Translations under genes and position numbers: made by a program
Notes under the pieces: generated by a model
What the model saw: only the letters and a program-made list of their open reading frames with translations
What the model was told of the DNA's origin: nothing
The model's database searches: none
Shown: one piece after another, positions 9,947 through 18,171 of the stretch
How positions within the stretch are numbered: position 1 is the stretch's first letter
Layout: every line of letters starts with the position of its first letter
Assembly: GCF_003345355.1 (NCBI RefSeq)
Contig: NZ_QQNB01000001.1
Coordinates: 1,426,001-1,490,000 of the forward strand
Length of the DNA: 64,000 nucleotides
Source of the DNA: Sphingomonas aracearum
GTDB lineage: Bacteria > Pseudomonadota > Alphaproteobacteria > Sphingomonadales > Sphingomonadaceae
Reading direction: 5' to 3'

Positions 9947-10601
9947 CCGGCTGACGATCGAGGGGGAGCCGGCCGCACCGGCTCTCCCACCCGGCAACGG
10001 CCACGCGCAACGCAGCGCCGCCACCCGCCTCCGGCTGATCGAGGCGGCGATCGATTGTCTCTACCGCACCGGTTATGGCGCCACGACGACCGTCGCGATC
10101 GCGCAGACCGCGGGCGTCAGTCGTGGGGCGATGCTGCACCAGTTTCCCACCCGCGCCGACCTCATCATCGCCGTGGCCGAGCATATCGTGCGCGAGCAGG
10201 ACCTCCGCCGGCGCCAGATCCTGCGCGCGGTGCCGCGTGGGGTGGAGCGGTTCCGCGCGATCACCGCCGCCGTCTGGGACACGATGAAGGAGCCGGCCTC
10301 CATGGCCCTGCTGGAGATCATGCTCGGTTCCCGCAGCGATCCGGAGCTGTCGGCGCGGTTTCCGGCCGTCATGCGCGGCGCGGAGGCGCGACTGGCCAGC
10401 GGCCCGATCGAGGTCGCGCGCGATATCGGCTTCGAGCAGGATGACCTGATCCATGCCATGTCGCGCCTGCACCTGGCCGCCATGCGCGGCCTGGCCATCG
10501 AGCGCCTGTTCCAGACCGACGAGGGCCGCGTCGACGACGCTTTCGAGCTGCTGACATGGTACAAGGACCAGTTCCTGCTGAGATTGTCAGAGGCGACCTG
10601 A
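9930..10601 (+). CDS. TetR-family transcriptional regulator (module I, second)
   Basis: This 223-residue TetR protein starts inside the end of the DUF3089 gene (17-base overlap), so the two are co-transcribed and probably translationally coupled. Its helix-turn-helix (RSAATRLRLIEAAIDC...GVSRGAMLHQF, about residues 28-75) is strikingly like that of the TetR at 8040-8675, which points to duplication. Both contain the same recognition-helix core, GVSRGAMLH, so both may read the CAGTC-type sites. The ATG at 9930 has only a weak ribosome-binding site, and later starts are possible. Confidence 0.9.
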   Translation: MPHGADRLTIEGEPAAPALPPGNGHAQRSAATRLRLIEAAIDCLYRTGYGATTTVAIAQTAGVSRGAMLHQFPTRADLIIAVAEHIVREQDLRRRQILRAVPRGVERFRAITAAVWDTMKEPASMALLEIMLGSRSDPELSARFPAVMRGAEARLASGPIEVARDIGFEQDDLIHAMSRLHLAAMRGLAIERLFQTDEGRVDDAFELLTWYKDQFLLRLSEAT

Positions 10602-10907
10602 GCGAGCGGCCTGGCGCCGCTGATCCTTCCCGCCCCCGTCACGCAGGCGCTTGCGGTGCGTTGACCGCGGCATGCCATGGCGCGGCATTCGGCAGGCTTG
10701 CTCCCGGACAATCGGGTGCGCTGCGCACGATCGGTCGCCGGCCTCGCCTCGCGTGCCGATCGTACAGGCATGCGCCACGCCGTGAAGAGGTGAAAGAGCC
10801 TCAGTCCCATCAACAAGACAGAGCACGCCAGCGTGGTCAGGTTTGTATGACAACTCTTGCCGCGGAGGGAGACACGTAGTAGCGTTGGAGATGGGAGAGG
10901 CCGATCG
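10602..10907 (+). other. Intergenic region before the Gfo/Idh operon
   Basis: No convincing gene was seen in these 306 bases. A weak hairpin AGCGGC/GCCGCT (10606-10622) follows the tetR stop and may end module I transcription. The right end holds the TTGTATGACAA palindrome at 10843 and the GGGAGAGG ribosome-binding site for the 10908 start. Confidence 0.6.
10843..10853. promoter_or_regulatory. GntR/FadR-type operator, site 1
   Basis: TTGTATGACAA is a perfect 4-3-4 palindrome of the TTGTnnnACAA type used by FadR-subfamily GntR regulators. It ends 54 bases before the start of the Gfo/Idh-ApbE operon. It is the best match among eight such sites at 10.8-26.3 kb. Confidence 0.65.
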
Positions 10908-12221
10908 ATGATCAATCGACGTACGATGGTGAAGGGTGCCGGCGCGACGTTCGGCGTGGCGATCACCGCACAAAGCTATGCACGGATACGCGGGGCGAAC
11001 GAGCGCCTGAACGTGGCGATCGTCGGCGTGAACGGCCGTGGTCAGGCGCATCTGAGCGCTTTCTCTAAGCTGCCCGGAGTGCAGGTCACCCACTTCGTCG
11101 ATGTCGACTCGGCGATCCTGGCCAAGCGCGCGGGCGAGGCCGCCGTCAAGGGGCTGCCGCCGGTCGAAACCGAGCGCGATTACCGCCGGCTGTTCGACAA
11201 GCGGCAGGTGGATGTGGTCACCGTCGCCACGCCCGACTTCTCGCATGCCAGGATCGCGATCGACGCGATGCACTCGGGCCATCACGTCTATTGCGAGAAG
11301 CCGATCGGCATCGCCCCCGCAGAAGGCGAGGCGATGATCGCCGCGCAGCGGCGCACCGGGCGCAAGCTGCAGGTCGGCAACCAGCAGCGCTCCAGCGCGG
11401 AGACGCGGCAGCTCGCCGGGCTGATCCAGGCGGGCGAGATCGGCGACGTGTACGAGGCGCAGACCTGGTACGCCAACAATCGCCCCTCCATCGGGAGGGG
11501 CCACGAGGCGGCGCCGCCCGCCACGCTGGACTGGGATCTATGGCAGGGCCCGCGACCGCGCGGGCCGTACCGGACGAACCTGGTGCCGTACAACTGGCAC
11601 TGGCACTGGCGCTACGGCACCGGCGAAATCTGCAACAACGCGATGCACGAACTCGATGTCGCCCGCTGGATGATGGGTCTCTCCTATCCCACGTCGGTGC
11701 AGGCTCGTGGCGCCCGCAATTTCTACAAGGGCGACGACTGGGAGATGTATGACACCCTTGCCGTCGACCTGAATTATGCCGACGGGCGCACCATCCGCTG
11801 GAATGGGCAAAGCTGCAACCGGATGCTGACCCACGGCCGCGACCGCGGCGTGCTGCTGCTGGGCACAAGAGGGTCGGCCGTGGTCGATCGCAACGGCTTC
11901 GAGCTGTTCGGCCTCGACGGCAAGCGGACGCGCGAAGTGAAAGCCGCTGCGCAATCGGCGACCACCAACACGGTGGGTGAAGGCGCGCTGGACGTCTATC
12001 ATGCCGGCAACCTCGTCGACGTGATCCGCGGCACGGCGGCGGCGCTAAACTCGCCGATCGCGGAAGGGCATGTCAGCACCACGCTCTGCCATCTCGGCAA
12101 CATGGCCTATCGCACGAACAGCGTGCTCCGCATCGATCCGGCAACCGGCCGGCCGAGCAGCGCTGAGGCGATGGAATTGTGGTCGGTCGCGTACCAGCCG
12201 GGCTGGGAAATCACGGCGTGA
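10908..12221 (+). CDS. Gfo/Idh/MocA-family oxidoreductase, Tat-exported
   Basis: This 437-residue NAD(P)-dependent sugar oxidoreductase is the first gene of a four-gene operon. The start at 10908 is fixed by GGGAGAGG 7 bases upstream and by INRRTMVKGAGATFG, a Tat-type leader. The Rossmann fold begins near residue 35 with LNVAIVGVNGRGQAH, and the family's catalytic-lysine block is YCEKPIG near 130. Members act on sugars, inositols or glycosides. Exported members occur in oxidative glycan-breakdown gene sets, where they make or reduce 3-keto glycosides. The substrate here is unknown. A GntR-type site precedes the operon. Confidence 0.88.
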   Translation: MINRRTMVKGAGATFGVAITAQSYARIRGANERLNVAIVGVNGRGQAHLSAFSKLPGVQVTHFVDVDSAILAKRAGEAAVKGLPPVETERDYRRLFDKRQVDVVTVATPDFSHARIAIDAMHSGHHVYCEKPIGIAPAEGEAMIAAQRRTGRKLQVGNQQRSSAETRQLAGLIQAGEIGDVYEAQTWYANNRPSIGRGHEAAPPATLDWDLWQGPRPRGPYRTNLVPYNWHWHWRYGTGEICNNAMHELDVARWMMGLSYPTSVQARGARNFYKGDDWEMYDTLAVDLNYADGRTIRWNGQSCNRMLTHGRDRGVLLLGTRGSAVVDRNGFELFGLDGKRTREVKAAAQSATTNTVGEGALDVYHAGNLVDVIRGTAAALNSPIAEGHVSTTLCHLGNMAYRTNSVLRIDPATGRPSSAEAMELWSVAYQPGWEITA

Positions 12222-13042
12222 ACCACCCGCCGGCGGAAACGATGATCGAGCGCTTCGCTGCGATGGGCACGCGGTTCGAGATCCACGTGTTCGGCGGGTG
12301 CGACGCGGACGCGGTGCCCGCGGCACGCCGGGCGATCGAGGCGCTCGACGATGCGCTCACCACCCATCGTCCCTCGGCCACCGCTGACCTGAACGAGCGC
12401 CTGCTTGCCGGCCGGCCGGCGTTGGTCCGCAATGCGCTTTTGTGGGAAGCGCTGGACGCGGTGGACGCCGCTTATGTCGCGACCGGCGGGTTGTTCGATC
12501 CGGCGGTGGAGCATGGCAGCTGGTCGTGCATTCGGCGCGATCGGGCCGCATCGCGGATCGAGGCGACACAACCGGCGGCGCTGGACTTCGGGGCGTTCGG
12601 CAAGGGCTTCGCGCTGGACCATGCCGCCGCGATCCTGAAACAGGCCGGCGTCCGCTCCGCGCTGTTGTCGGCGGGCGAAAGCTCGATCACGGTGCTGGGC
12701 GAACACCCGCTGGGCGGTGGATGGCCGTTCGCCGTTCCGCACCCGCTCGATCCCGGCCGCAGCCTGATCGACCTCGAACTGACCGACGAGGCGATGTCGA
12801 TCAGCTCCACGGTCGGTTCGCCCGAACGCGCCGCCATGATCCGGCCGCAGGACGGCGCGCGGATCGGCGAGCGGCGCACGACGATCGTGATCGAGCCCAG
12901 CGGCGCGGAGGCCGAGGCGATGAGCACCGCATTGCTCGTTGCAGGGCCGGACAGCGCCGCCGCCCTGCTCGGCAGCGGCAGACGGTACCGGTTCGATCTC
13001 GACCGGGCGGCGGCTCCTGAACCGGTGGAAGTGGCTGCATGA
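12218..13042 (+). CDS. ApbE-like flavin transferase family protein
   Basis: This protein of about 274 residues resembles ApbE (FAD:protein FMN transferase), which attaches FMN to Thr or Ser of exported redox proteins. Family blocks are MGTRFEI at the N terminus, LDFGAFGKGFALD in the middle (usual form D-G-G-x-x-K-G-x-x-x-D) and LSAGESS. It lacks the lipoprotein leader of classical ApbE and should be cytoplasmic unless a leader is missed. The GTG at 12218 overlaps the previous stop (GTGA) with GGGA 9 bases upstream; the ATG at 12242 is an alternative. It is flanked by Tat-exported Gfo/Idh proteins and no obvious flavinylation target lies nearby, so its partner is unclear. Confidence 0.75.
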   Translation: MNHPPAETMIERFAAMGTRFEIHVFGGCDADAVPAARRAIEALDDALTTHRPSATADLNERLLAGRPALVRNALLWEALDAVDAAYVATGGLFDPAVEHGSWSCIRRDRAASRIEATQPAALDFGAFGKGFALDHAAAILKQAGVRSALLSAGESSITVLGEHPLGGGWPFAVPHPLDPGRSLIDLELTDEAMSISSTVGSPERAAMIRPQDGARIGERRTTIVIEPSGAEAEAMSTALLVAGPDSAAALLGSGRRYRFDLDRAAAPEPVEVAA

Positions 13043-14304
13043 TAACCGACGCCGAATTCGAGCTTTCGCGACGTTCCTTCCTCCACCGCGTGATGGCGGC
13101 GACCGCGGGCGCGGGCATCGCCGCCGTTTCGCCCTGGGCCGCCGTCGCGGCGCAGGCCAGCCCTGCCCCCGGCGATCGCGTGCGGCTGGGCGTGATCGGC
13201 ACGGGCGACCGGGGCCGCGCGCTGATCCGCAACATCCTGAAGACGCGCAACTGCACGATTGCGGCATTGTGCGATAGCTACGCCCCGCATCTCGCCAAGG
13301 GGCGCGCACTGGTCGATCCGAAGGTCCGCAGCTTCGCCGATCACCGCGCGATGATCGATGCCGGCGGACTGGACGCGCTGGTCATCGCCACGCCGCTCGA
13401 CCGGCACGCGCAGCAGGCGTTCGACGGGTTCGATGCCGGGCTGCACGTGTGGTGCGAAAAGGCGATGGCGCGCACGATCGCCGATTGCGGGGCAATGGTC
13501 ACGCGCTCCAGGGCAAGGCGCAAGGTGCTGCAGATCGGGCACCAGCGCATGTTCCACCCGACCTACCTCGCCGCGCGCAAGCGCGTGCAGGCCGGGGAGA
13601 TCGGCGCGATTACGCAGATCCGCGCCAGCTGGCACCGCAACAATTCCTGGCGGCGCAAGGTGCCGGCCGATGCCACCGACCGACAGATCAACTGGCGCCT
13701 CTACCGCGACAGTTCCGCCGGGCTGATGACGGAGCTTGCCACGCACCAGCTGCAGGTCGGCAACTGGTTTCTGGACGAGGCGCCGGCGCGGGTGATCGGA
13801 TCGGGCAGCATCTGCCACTGGAAGGACGGCCGCGAGGTCTATGACCATGTCGCGCTGGTGTATGAATATTCGGGCGGGCGGAAATTCATCTACACCTCCT
13901 TGCTCAACAACGCCCGCTATGGCTGCGAGGAGCAGATCCAGGGCAGCAAGGGCACGATCGAGGCCGAGCTCGGCCGCATCTACCAGGAAGTGCCGCCCAA
14001 AGTACTGGCGCTCCAGCGCATGCAGCAGGACGTGCAGCGCGGCCACAAGCGCACGGTGCCGATCGGCGGCGCGACTTGGTTCCCGGAGCTGCCCGTCACC
14101 ACGCCGGGCGAGTCGCTGGGCTGGGGCGAATATGACGAGACGATGCTCCAGTTCGAAGGCTTTGGCGAAGCCGTGCGCTCCGGCACGCCGCTGCCGGGGC
14201 TGCTCGCGCAGGCCTATGATGCGAGCGTCGCCTCGCTGCTGGGCGAACAGGCGATGGACCGGGGCGAGGCGGTGACTTGGCCCACCAATCTCGTTGCCGT
14301 GTGA
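13039..14304 (+). CDS. Gfo/Idh/MocA-family oxidoreductase, Tat-exported
   Basis: This 421-residue oxidoreductase overlaps the preceding gene by ATGA and belongs to the same operon. LSRRSFLHRVMAATAG is a clear twin-arginine leader. The Rossmann motif VRLGVIGTGDRGR begins near residue 48, and WCEKAMA replaces the usual EKP block, so the proline of E-K-P is absent. HQRMFHP and NWFLDEAPA lie in the C-terminal alpha/beta domain. Family function is NAD(P)-dependent oxidation or reduction of a sugar. The EKA variant hints at a specialised role. Periplasmic location is predicted. Confidence 0.87.
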   Translation: MITDAEFELSRRSFLHRVMAATAGAGIAAVSPWAAVAAQASPAPGDRVRLGVIGTGDRGRALIRNILKTRNCTIAALCDSYAPHLAKGRALVDPKVRSFADHRAMIDAGGLDALVIATPLDRHAQQAFDGFDAGLHVWCEKAMARTIADCGAMVTRSRARRKVLQIGHQRMFHPTYLAARKRVQAGEIGAITQIRASWHRNNSWRRKVPADATDRQINWRLYRDSSAGLMTELATHQLQVGNWFLDEAPARVIGSGSICHWKDGREVYDHVALVYEYSGGRKFIYTSLLNNARYGCEEQIQGSKGTIEAELGRIYQEVPPKVLALQRMQQDVQRGHKRTVPIGGATWFPELPVTTPGESLGWGEYDETMLQFEGFGEAVRSGTPLPGLLAQAYDASVASLLGEQAMDRGEAVTWPTNLVAV

Positions 14305-14318
14305 AGGGGATACGCGAT

Positions 14319-15479
14319 ATGACCAACACTGACCGCCGCGCCCTTCTGACGCTCGGGCTTTCCGCGGGGATGGCGGGCTTCGCAGGCGATGCCCTCGCCC
14401 AGTCGGTGACGCGCGGCGATGCGCCGACGGAGGACGCGCCGGCCCGCCCCGCCCCGCAAGCCAAGTATCGCCTGCCCTTTGCCGTCATCGGGCTCGACCA
14501 CAACCACATCTACAGCATCACCGATGCGATGATCCGGGGCGGCGGCGTGCTTTCCGCCGTTTTCGCCACCGATCCCAAACAGGTCGCGAACTTCCGGAAG
14601 CGGTATCCGGGCGTCAGGCTGGCGCGGTCCGAGGACGAAATCCTGTCGGACAGGTCGATCAAGCTGGTGTGCAGCGCGGCGATCCCGGTCGAGCGCGCGC
14701 CGCTGGGCATCCGCGTGATGCGCGCGGGCAAGGATTATCTCAGCGACAAGGCCGGCATGGTCACGCTGCAACAGCTCGCCGACGTGCGCGCCGCGATCAA
14801 GGAGACCGGGCGCAAGTACGGCATCCTGTATTCGGAGCGGCTGGAGGTGCCGGCGGCGGTGATGGCCGGGCAGCTGGTGCACGACGGCGCGATCGGCAAG
14901 GTGATCCAGACGATCAACCTGGCGCCGCACCGCGTGTCCGCGCCGACGCGACCCGACTGGTTCTGGGACCCGGCGCGCAACGGCGGCATTCTGGCCGATG
15001 TCGGCAGCCACCAGGCCGACCAGTTCGTGTACCTGACCGGCAGCAGGACCGCGCGCGTGGTCGCCGCGCAGACCGCCAATATCGGCCACCCCGACCATCC
15101 CCGGTTCGAGGATTTCGGCGACATGATGCTGAGCGGCGATGGCGGGATGGGCTATGTCCGGGTCGACTGGTTCACCCCGGACGGCCTGCCGACCTGGGGC
15201 GACGGGAGGCTCTTCATCCTCGGCACCGAGGGCTTCATCGAGCTGCGCAAATATGTCGACCTGGCCGGGCGCCCGCGCGGCAACCACCTGTTCATCGCCG
15301 ACCGCAAGAGCACCCGGTACATGGATTGCTCCACGGTGCCGCTGCCGTTCGGGCCGCAGTTCATCACCGATCTGGTGGAGCGGACTTCGGTCGCGCAGGA
15401 CCAGGAAGGTGCGCTGCTGGCGGCGGAACTCGTGCTGACGGCGCAAGAGAAGGCCAAGGCGGAGCGAGCTGTCAGCTGA
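14319..15479 (+). CDS. Gfo/Idh/MocA-family oxidoreductase, exported
   Basis: This 386-residue protein is the last gene of the operon. The ATG at 14319 is preferred over a longer frame because GAAGGGGA lies 8 bases upstream and a leader (TDRRALLTLGLSAGMAGFAG, then ALAQ) follows. The N-terminal fold starts LPFAVIGLDHNHIY near residue 50, and the usual EKP block is replaced by SDKAG near 145. The C-terminal part contains NGGILADVGSHQADQF, a typical Gfo/Idh substrate-domain motif with a His. It is the most divergent of the three oxidoreductases here. The substrate is unknown. Confidence 0.85.
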   Translation: MTNTDRRALLTLGLSAGMAGFAGDALAQSVTRGDAPTEDAPARPAPQAKYRLPFAVIGLDHNHIYSITDAMIRGGGVLSAVFATDPKQVANFRKRYPGVRLARSEDEILSDRSIKLVCSAAIPVERAPLGIRVMRAGKDYLSDKAGMVTLQQLADVRAAIKETGRKYGILYSERLEVPAAVMAGQLVHDGAIGKVIQTINLAPHRVSAPTRPDWFWDPARNGGILADVGSHQADQFVYLTGSRTARVVAAQTANIGHPDHPRFEDFGDMMLSGDGGMGYVRVDWFTPDGLPTWGDGRLFILGTEGFIELRKYVDLAGRPRGNHLFIADRKSTRYMDCSTVPLPFGPQFITDLVERTSVAQDQEGALLAAELVLTAQEKAKAERAVS

Positions 15480-15865
15480 GCAAAGGTACGTGGCGCAGAA
15501 ATGTAATTATAAGACAAATCTGCTTTCCTCTCGTCTTGTTTGTTCGTATTCGAGGGACAAGCACAAGCCGCCGGTGAGCGGCCAGTGAAGGGTGGAGGCG
15601 GGATGAAAAGGGATGGCTGCGGTTTCGGTTCAGCTCCGCGGGCATCGAGCGCGCACCAGCATGCTCGGCGAGTCCGGTGATCCTCACACAAGAGCATAGT
15701 ATTGGCGCGCGTCGCCACGGTGATCGTGGAGCAGGTGGAAGCCCGTTGTTCCGGGTTGCAGGCGCGCACGTTACCGATCGTGTCCGCAGGCATCTGGTCA
15801 ACGTCGATCCCGGTGGCCGCGGCGGGTCGATCGCAGTTCATGGCGGCTCAACAAGGAGCGATCGT
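15480..15865 (+). other. Intergenic region and long leader before galM
   Basis: These 386 bases hold no supported gene. They are locally AT-richer around 15500-15545 and contain a GntR-like site at 15507. If transcription starts near that site, the epimerase mRNA would have an untranslated leader of about 300 bases, much longer than at neighbouring operons. No riboswitch class was recognised. Confidence 0.5.
15507..15517. promoter_or_regulatory. GntR/FadR-type operator, site 2
   Basis: TTATAAGACAA matches the TTGTnnnACAA pattern with one mismatch and shares GACAA with site 1. It is far (349 bases) from the epimerase start but is the only such site upstream of that operon. Confidence 0.45.
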
Positions 15866-17035
15866 ATGTCGAAAATCTCGGGACTGCTGCTCGCAGCGGT
15901 AGCATTCGGGTCGGTTGCGGCAGGGTCCGCCGAGGCGGCGACCGCCAGGCGCGGGACGTTCGGCACGCTGGCTGACGGTCGTCCGGTTGCTTCGATCACC
16001 TTGTCGAACGGTCGCGGCGTTTCGGCAACGGTGCTGGCCTATGGCGCGGCGCTGCAATCGGTGATCCTGCCCGACCGCAACGGCAAGAAGGCCGATGTCG
16101 CGCTCGGTTATGACAACCTCGCCGATTACCTGAAGACGCCGCAATATTTCGGCATGACGGTGGGGCGGTTCGCCAATCGCCTCGCGGCGGGTCGCTTCAC
16201 GATCGACGGCCGAGCCTATCAGACACCGGTCAACGACGGCAGGAATGCGCTGCACGGCGGCACGGTCGGCTTCGACAAGGTCCTGTGGGATGTCGTGGCG
16301 GTGAAGGGCGGTCCGCAGGCGTCGGTGACGCTGCGCCATGTCAGCCGCGATGGGGACCAGGGCTATCCCGGCACGATGACGATCGATGCCACCTACTCGC
16401 TCGACGAGAGCAACAACCTGCGCATCGAATATGTCGCCCGGACCGACCGGACGACCATCGCGAACATCACCAACCACGCCTACTGGAACCTGTCGGGCGA
16501 AGGTTCCGCGGGCGGCGCGATGGGGCATCAGGTGACCATCCCGGCCGAAACCTTCCTGCCCACCGACGACGGCGCGATCCCGACGGGCGAGTTCAAGCCG
16601 GTGGCGGGCACCGCGTTCGACTTCCGCCAGCCGCATGTCGTGGGCGATCGCGTCCGCAATGCCGGCGACCAGCAGATCATATGGGGTCGCGGCTATGATC
16701 ACAACTTCGTGGTCGGGCGCGAGGTGACGCGCGACGAGCATCTGATGGCGCGCGTCTACGATCCCGCCTCCGGCCGCGGGTTCGAGCTGTGGTCGAACCA
16801 GCCCGGGGTGCAATTCTACTCCGGCAACTTCCTGGACGGCACGTCGCACGGCAAGTCGAAGAAGATCTATCGAGAGGGCGACGCCGTCGTGTTCGAGCCG
16901 CAGATCTCTCCGGACAGCCCCAACCAGAAGGGCTTCCCCAGCGCCCGTCTCGAGCCCGGCCAGACCTATCGCAATGTGATGACCTACCGCCTGAGCAGCG
17001 GCACCGCCGCGCCCAGCGGCCAACAGGGAGAATGA
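15866..17035 (+). CDS. galM: Aldose 1-epimerase (mutarotase), exported
   Basis: This 389-residue enzyme interconverts the alpha and beta anomers of aldoses released by glycosidases. The start at 15866 follows AAGGAG by 7 bases and gives a Sec signal peptide (to about residue 23, SAEAA). Active-site regions of the GalM fold are visible: GRFANRLAAGRF, LHGGTVGFDK, the catalytic-His block NHAYWNLSG, YDHNFV, and a C-terminal FEPQISPDSPN. The periplasmic location fits a role on freshly cut oligosaccharides. It is the first gene of a three-gene operon with GH5 and GH43 enzymes. Confidence 0.92.
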   Translation: MSKISGLLLAAVAFGSVAAGSAEAATARRGTFGTLADGRPVASITLSNGRGVSATVLAYGAALQSVILPDRNGKKADVALGYDNLADYLKTPQYFGMTVGRFANRLAAGRFTIDGRAYQTPVNDGRNALHGGTVGFDKVLWDVVAVKGGPQASVTLRHVSRDGDQGYPGTMTIDATYSLDESNNLRIEYVARTDRTTIANITNHAYWNLSGEGSAGGAMGHQVTIPAETFLPTDDGAIPTGEFKPVAGTAFDFRQPHVVGDRVRNAGDQQIIWGRGYDHNFVVGREVTRDEHLMARVYDPASGRGFELWSNQPGVQFYSGNFLDGTSHGKSKKIYREGDAVVFEPQISPDSPNQKGFPSARLEPGQTYRNVMTYRLSSGTAAPSGQQGE

Positions 17036-17037
17036 CG

Positions 17038-18171
17038 ATGACCAAGCGGATGATCCTGCTCGCGGCGATGCTCGCGACGACCGCGTCGCCGGCGCTCGCG
17101 CGCGATCAGTGGACCAAGGCGCAGGCCCATGCCTGGTACGCCAGGCAGCCGTGGCTGATCGGCGCCAACTACACGCCTGCCACGGCGATCAACCAGTTCG
17201 AGATGTGGCAGGCGGAGACGTTCGATCCGGCCACGATCGACAAGGAGCTTGGCCTGGCCCAGTCGATCGGAATGAACACAATGCGCGTGTTCCTCCACAA
17301 CATGCTCTGGGAACAGGATCCCGAGGGCCTGAAGAAGCGGATGAACCAGTTCCTGGAGATCGCCGCGCGACACAAGATCCGCACCTTGTTCGTGCTGTTC
17401 GACAGCTGCTGGGACCCCAACCCCGTGGCCGGTCCGCAGCGGCCGCCGATCCCGGGCGTGCACAACAGCGGCTGGATGCAGGCGCCGGGCGCCGCACGGC
17501 TGAAGGATGAAAGCCAGTACGTCAAGTTCCAGGGCTATGTGAAGGATGTGGTGGGCACCTTCGCGAAGGACGATCGCGTGCTCGGCTGGGACCTGTGGAA
17601 CGAGCCCAACAACGATGGCGGCGGCAATTACGTGAGAACGCCGGACAAGAAGGCCTATGTCGCGCGGCTGCTGCCGCAGGTGTTCGACTGGGCGGCCTCC
17701 GTCGATCCCACCCAGCCGCTGACCGCCGGCCTGTGGATCGGTGACACTTGGGACCGGATGGAAACGCTGGACGCCGTCGAGAAGACGCAGGTCACGCGTT
17801 CCGACGTGCTCACCTTTCACGATTACAGCTGGCCCGAGACGTTCGAGAAGCGGGCGAAGCAGATGCTCAGCTATGGCCGGCCGGTGATCAACACCGAATA
17901 CATGGCGCGCGGCAACGGCTCCACCTTCGACGGAACGCTGCCGGTCGCCAAGCGGATGAACATCGGCATGATGAACTGGGGCTTTGTCGACGGAAAGACG
18001 CAGACCCGCCTGCCCTGGGACAGCTGGAAGAAGCCCTATACGATGGAGCCGCCGACGATCTGGTTCCATGAAGTGTTCCGCGCGGACGGCACGCCCTATC
18101 GCCAGGCCGAAACCGACCTGATCCGCCGGCTGGCGCAGTCGCCCAAGGGCGTGGTGCCCGCGGCCAAATGA
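17038..18171 (+). CDS. GH5-like endo-glycanase (cellulase/mannanase clan), exported
   Basis: This 377-residue retaining glycoside hydrolase has a signal peptide ending near residue 22 (ALARD). The ATG at 17038 lies 7 bases after AGGGAG; another ATG at 17032 overlaps the galM stop but is too close to that site. The acid/base Glu is in WDLWNEPNN (about 189) and the nucleophile Glu in INTEYMARG (about 287), the two hallmarks of the GH-A clan. WPETF and WGFVDGKTQT frame the active site. Family 5 is likely, but the exact family and substrate (mannan, xylan or another beta-glycan) cannot be decided by eye. It is coupled to the GH43 gene by ATGA. Confidence 0.82.
   Translation: MTKRMILLAAMLATTASPALARDQWTKAQAHAWYARQPWLIGANYTPATAINQFEMWQAETFDPATIDKELGLAQSIGMNTMRVFLHNMLWEQDPEGLKKRMNQFLEIAARHKIRTLFVLFDSCWDPNPVAGPQRPPIPGVHNSGWMQAPGAARLKDESQYVKFQGYVKDVVGTFAKDDRVLGWDLWNEPNNDGGGNYVRTPDKKAYVARLLPQVFDWAASVDPTQPLTAGLWIGDTWDRMETLDAVEKTQVTRSDVLTFHDYSWPETFEKRAKQMLSYGRPVINTEYMARGNGSTFDGTLPVAKRMNIGMMNWGFVDGKTQTRLPWDSWKKPYTMEPPTIWFHEVFRADGTPYRQAETDLIRRLAQSPKGVVPAAK

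Noticed and set aside
17038..18171. Assigning a precise substrate such as mannan or cellulose to the GH5-like enzyme
   Set aside because: Only clan-level catalytic motifs can be read by eye; the subfamily needs an alignment.
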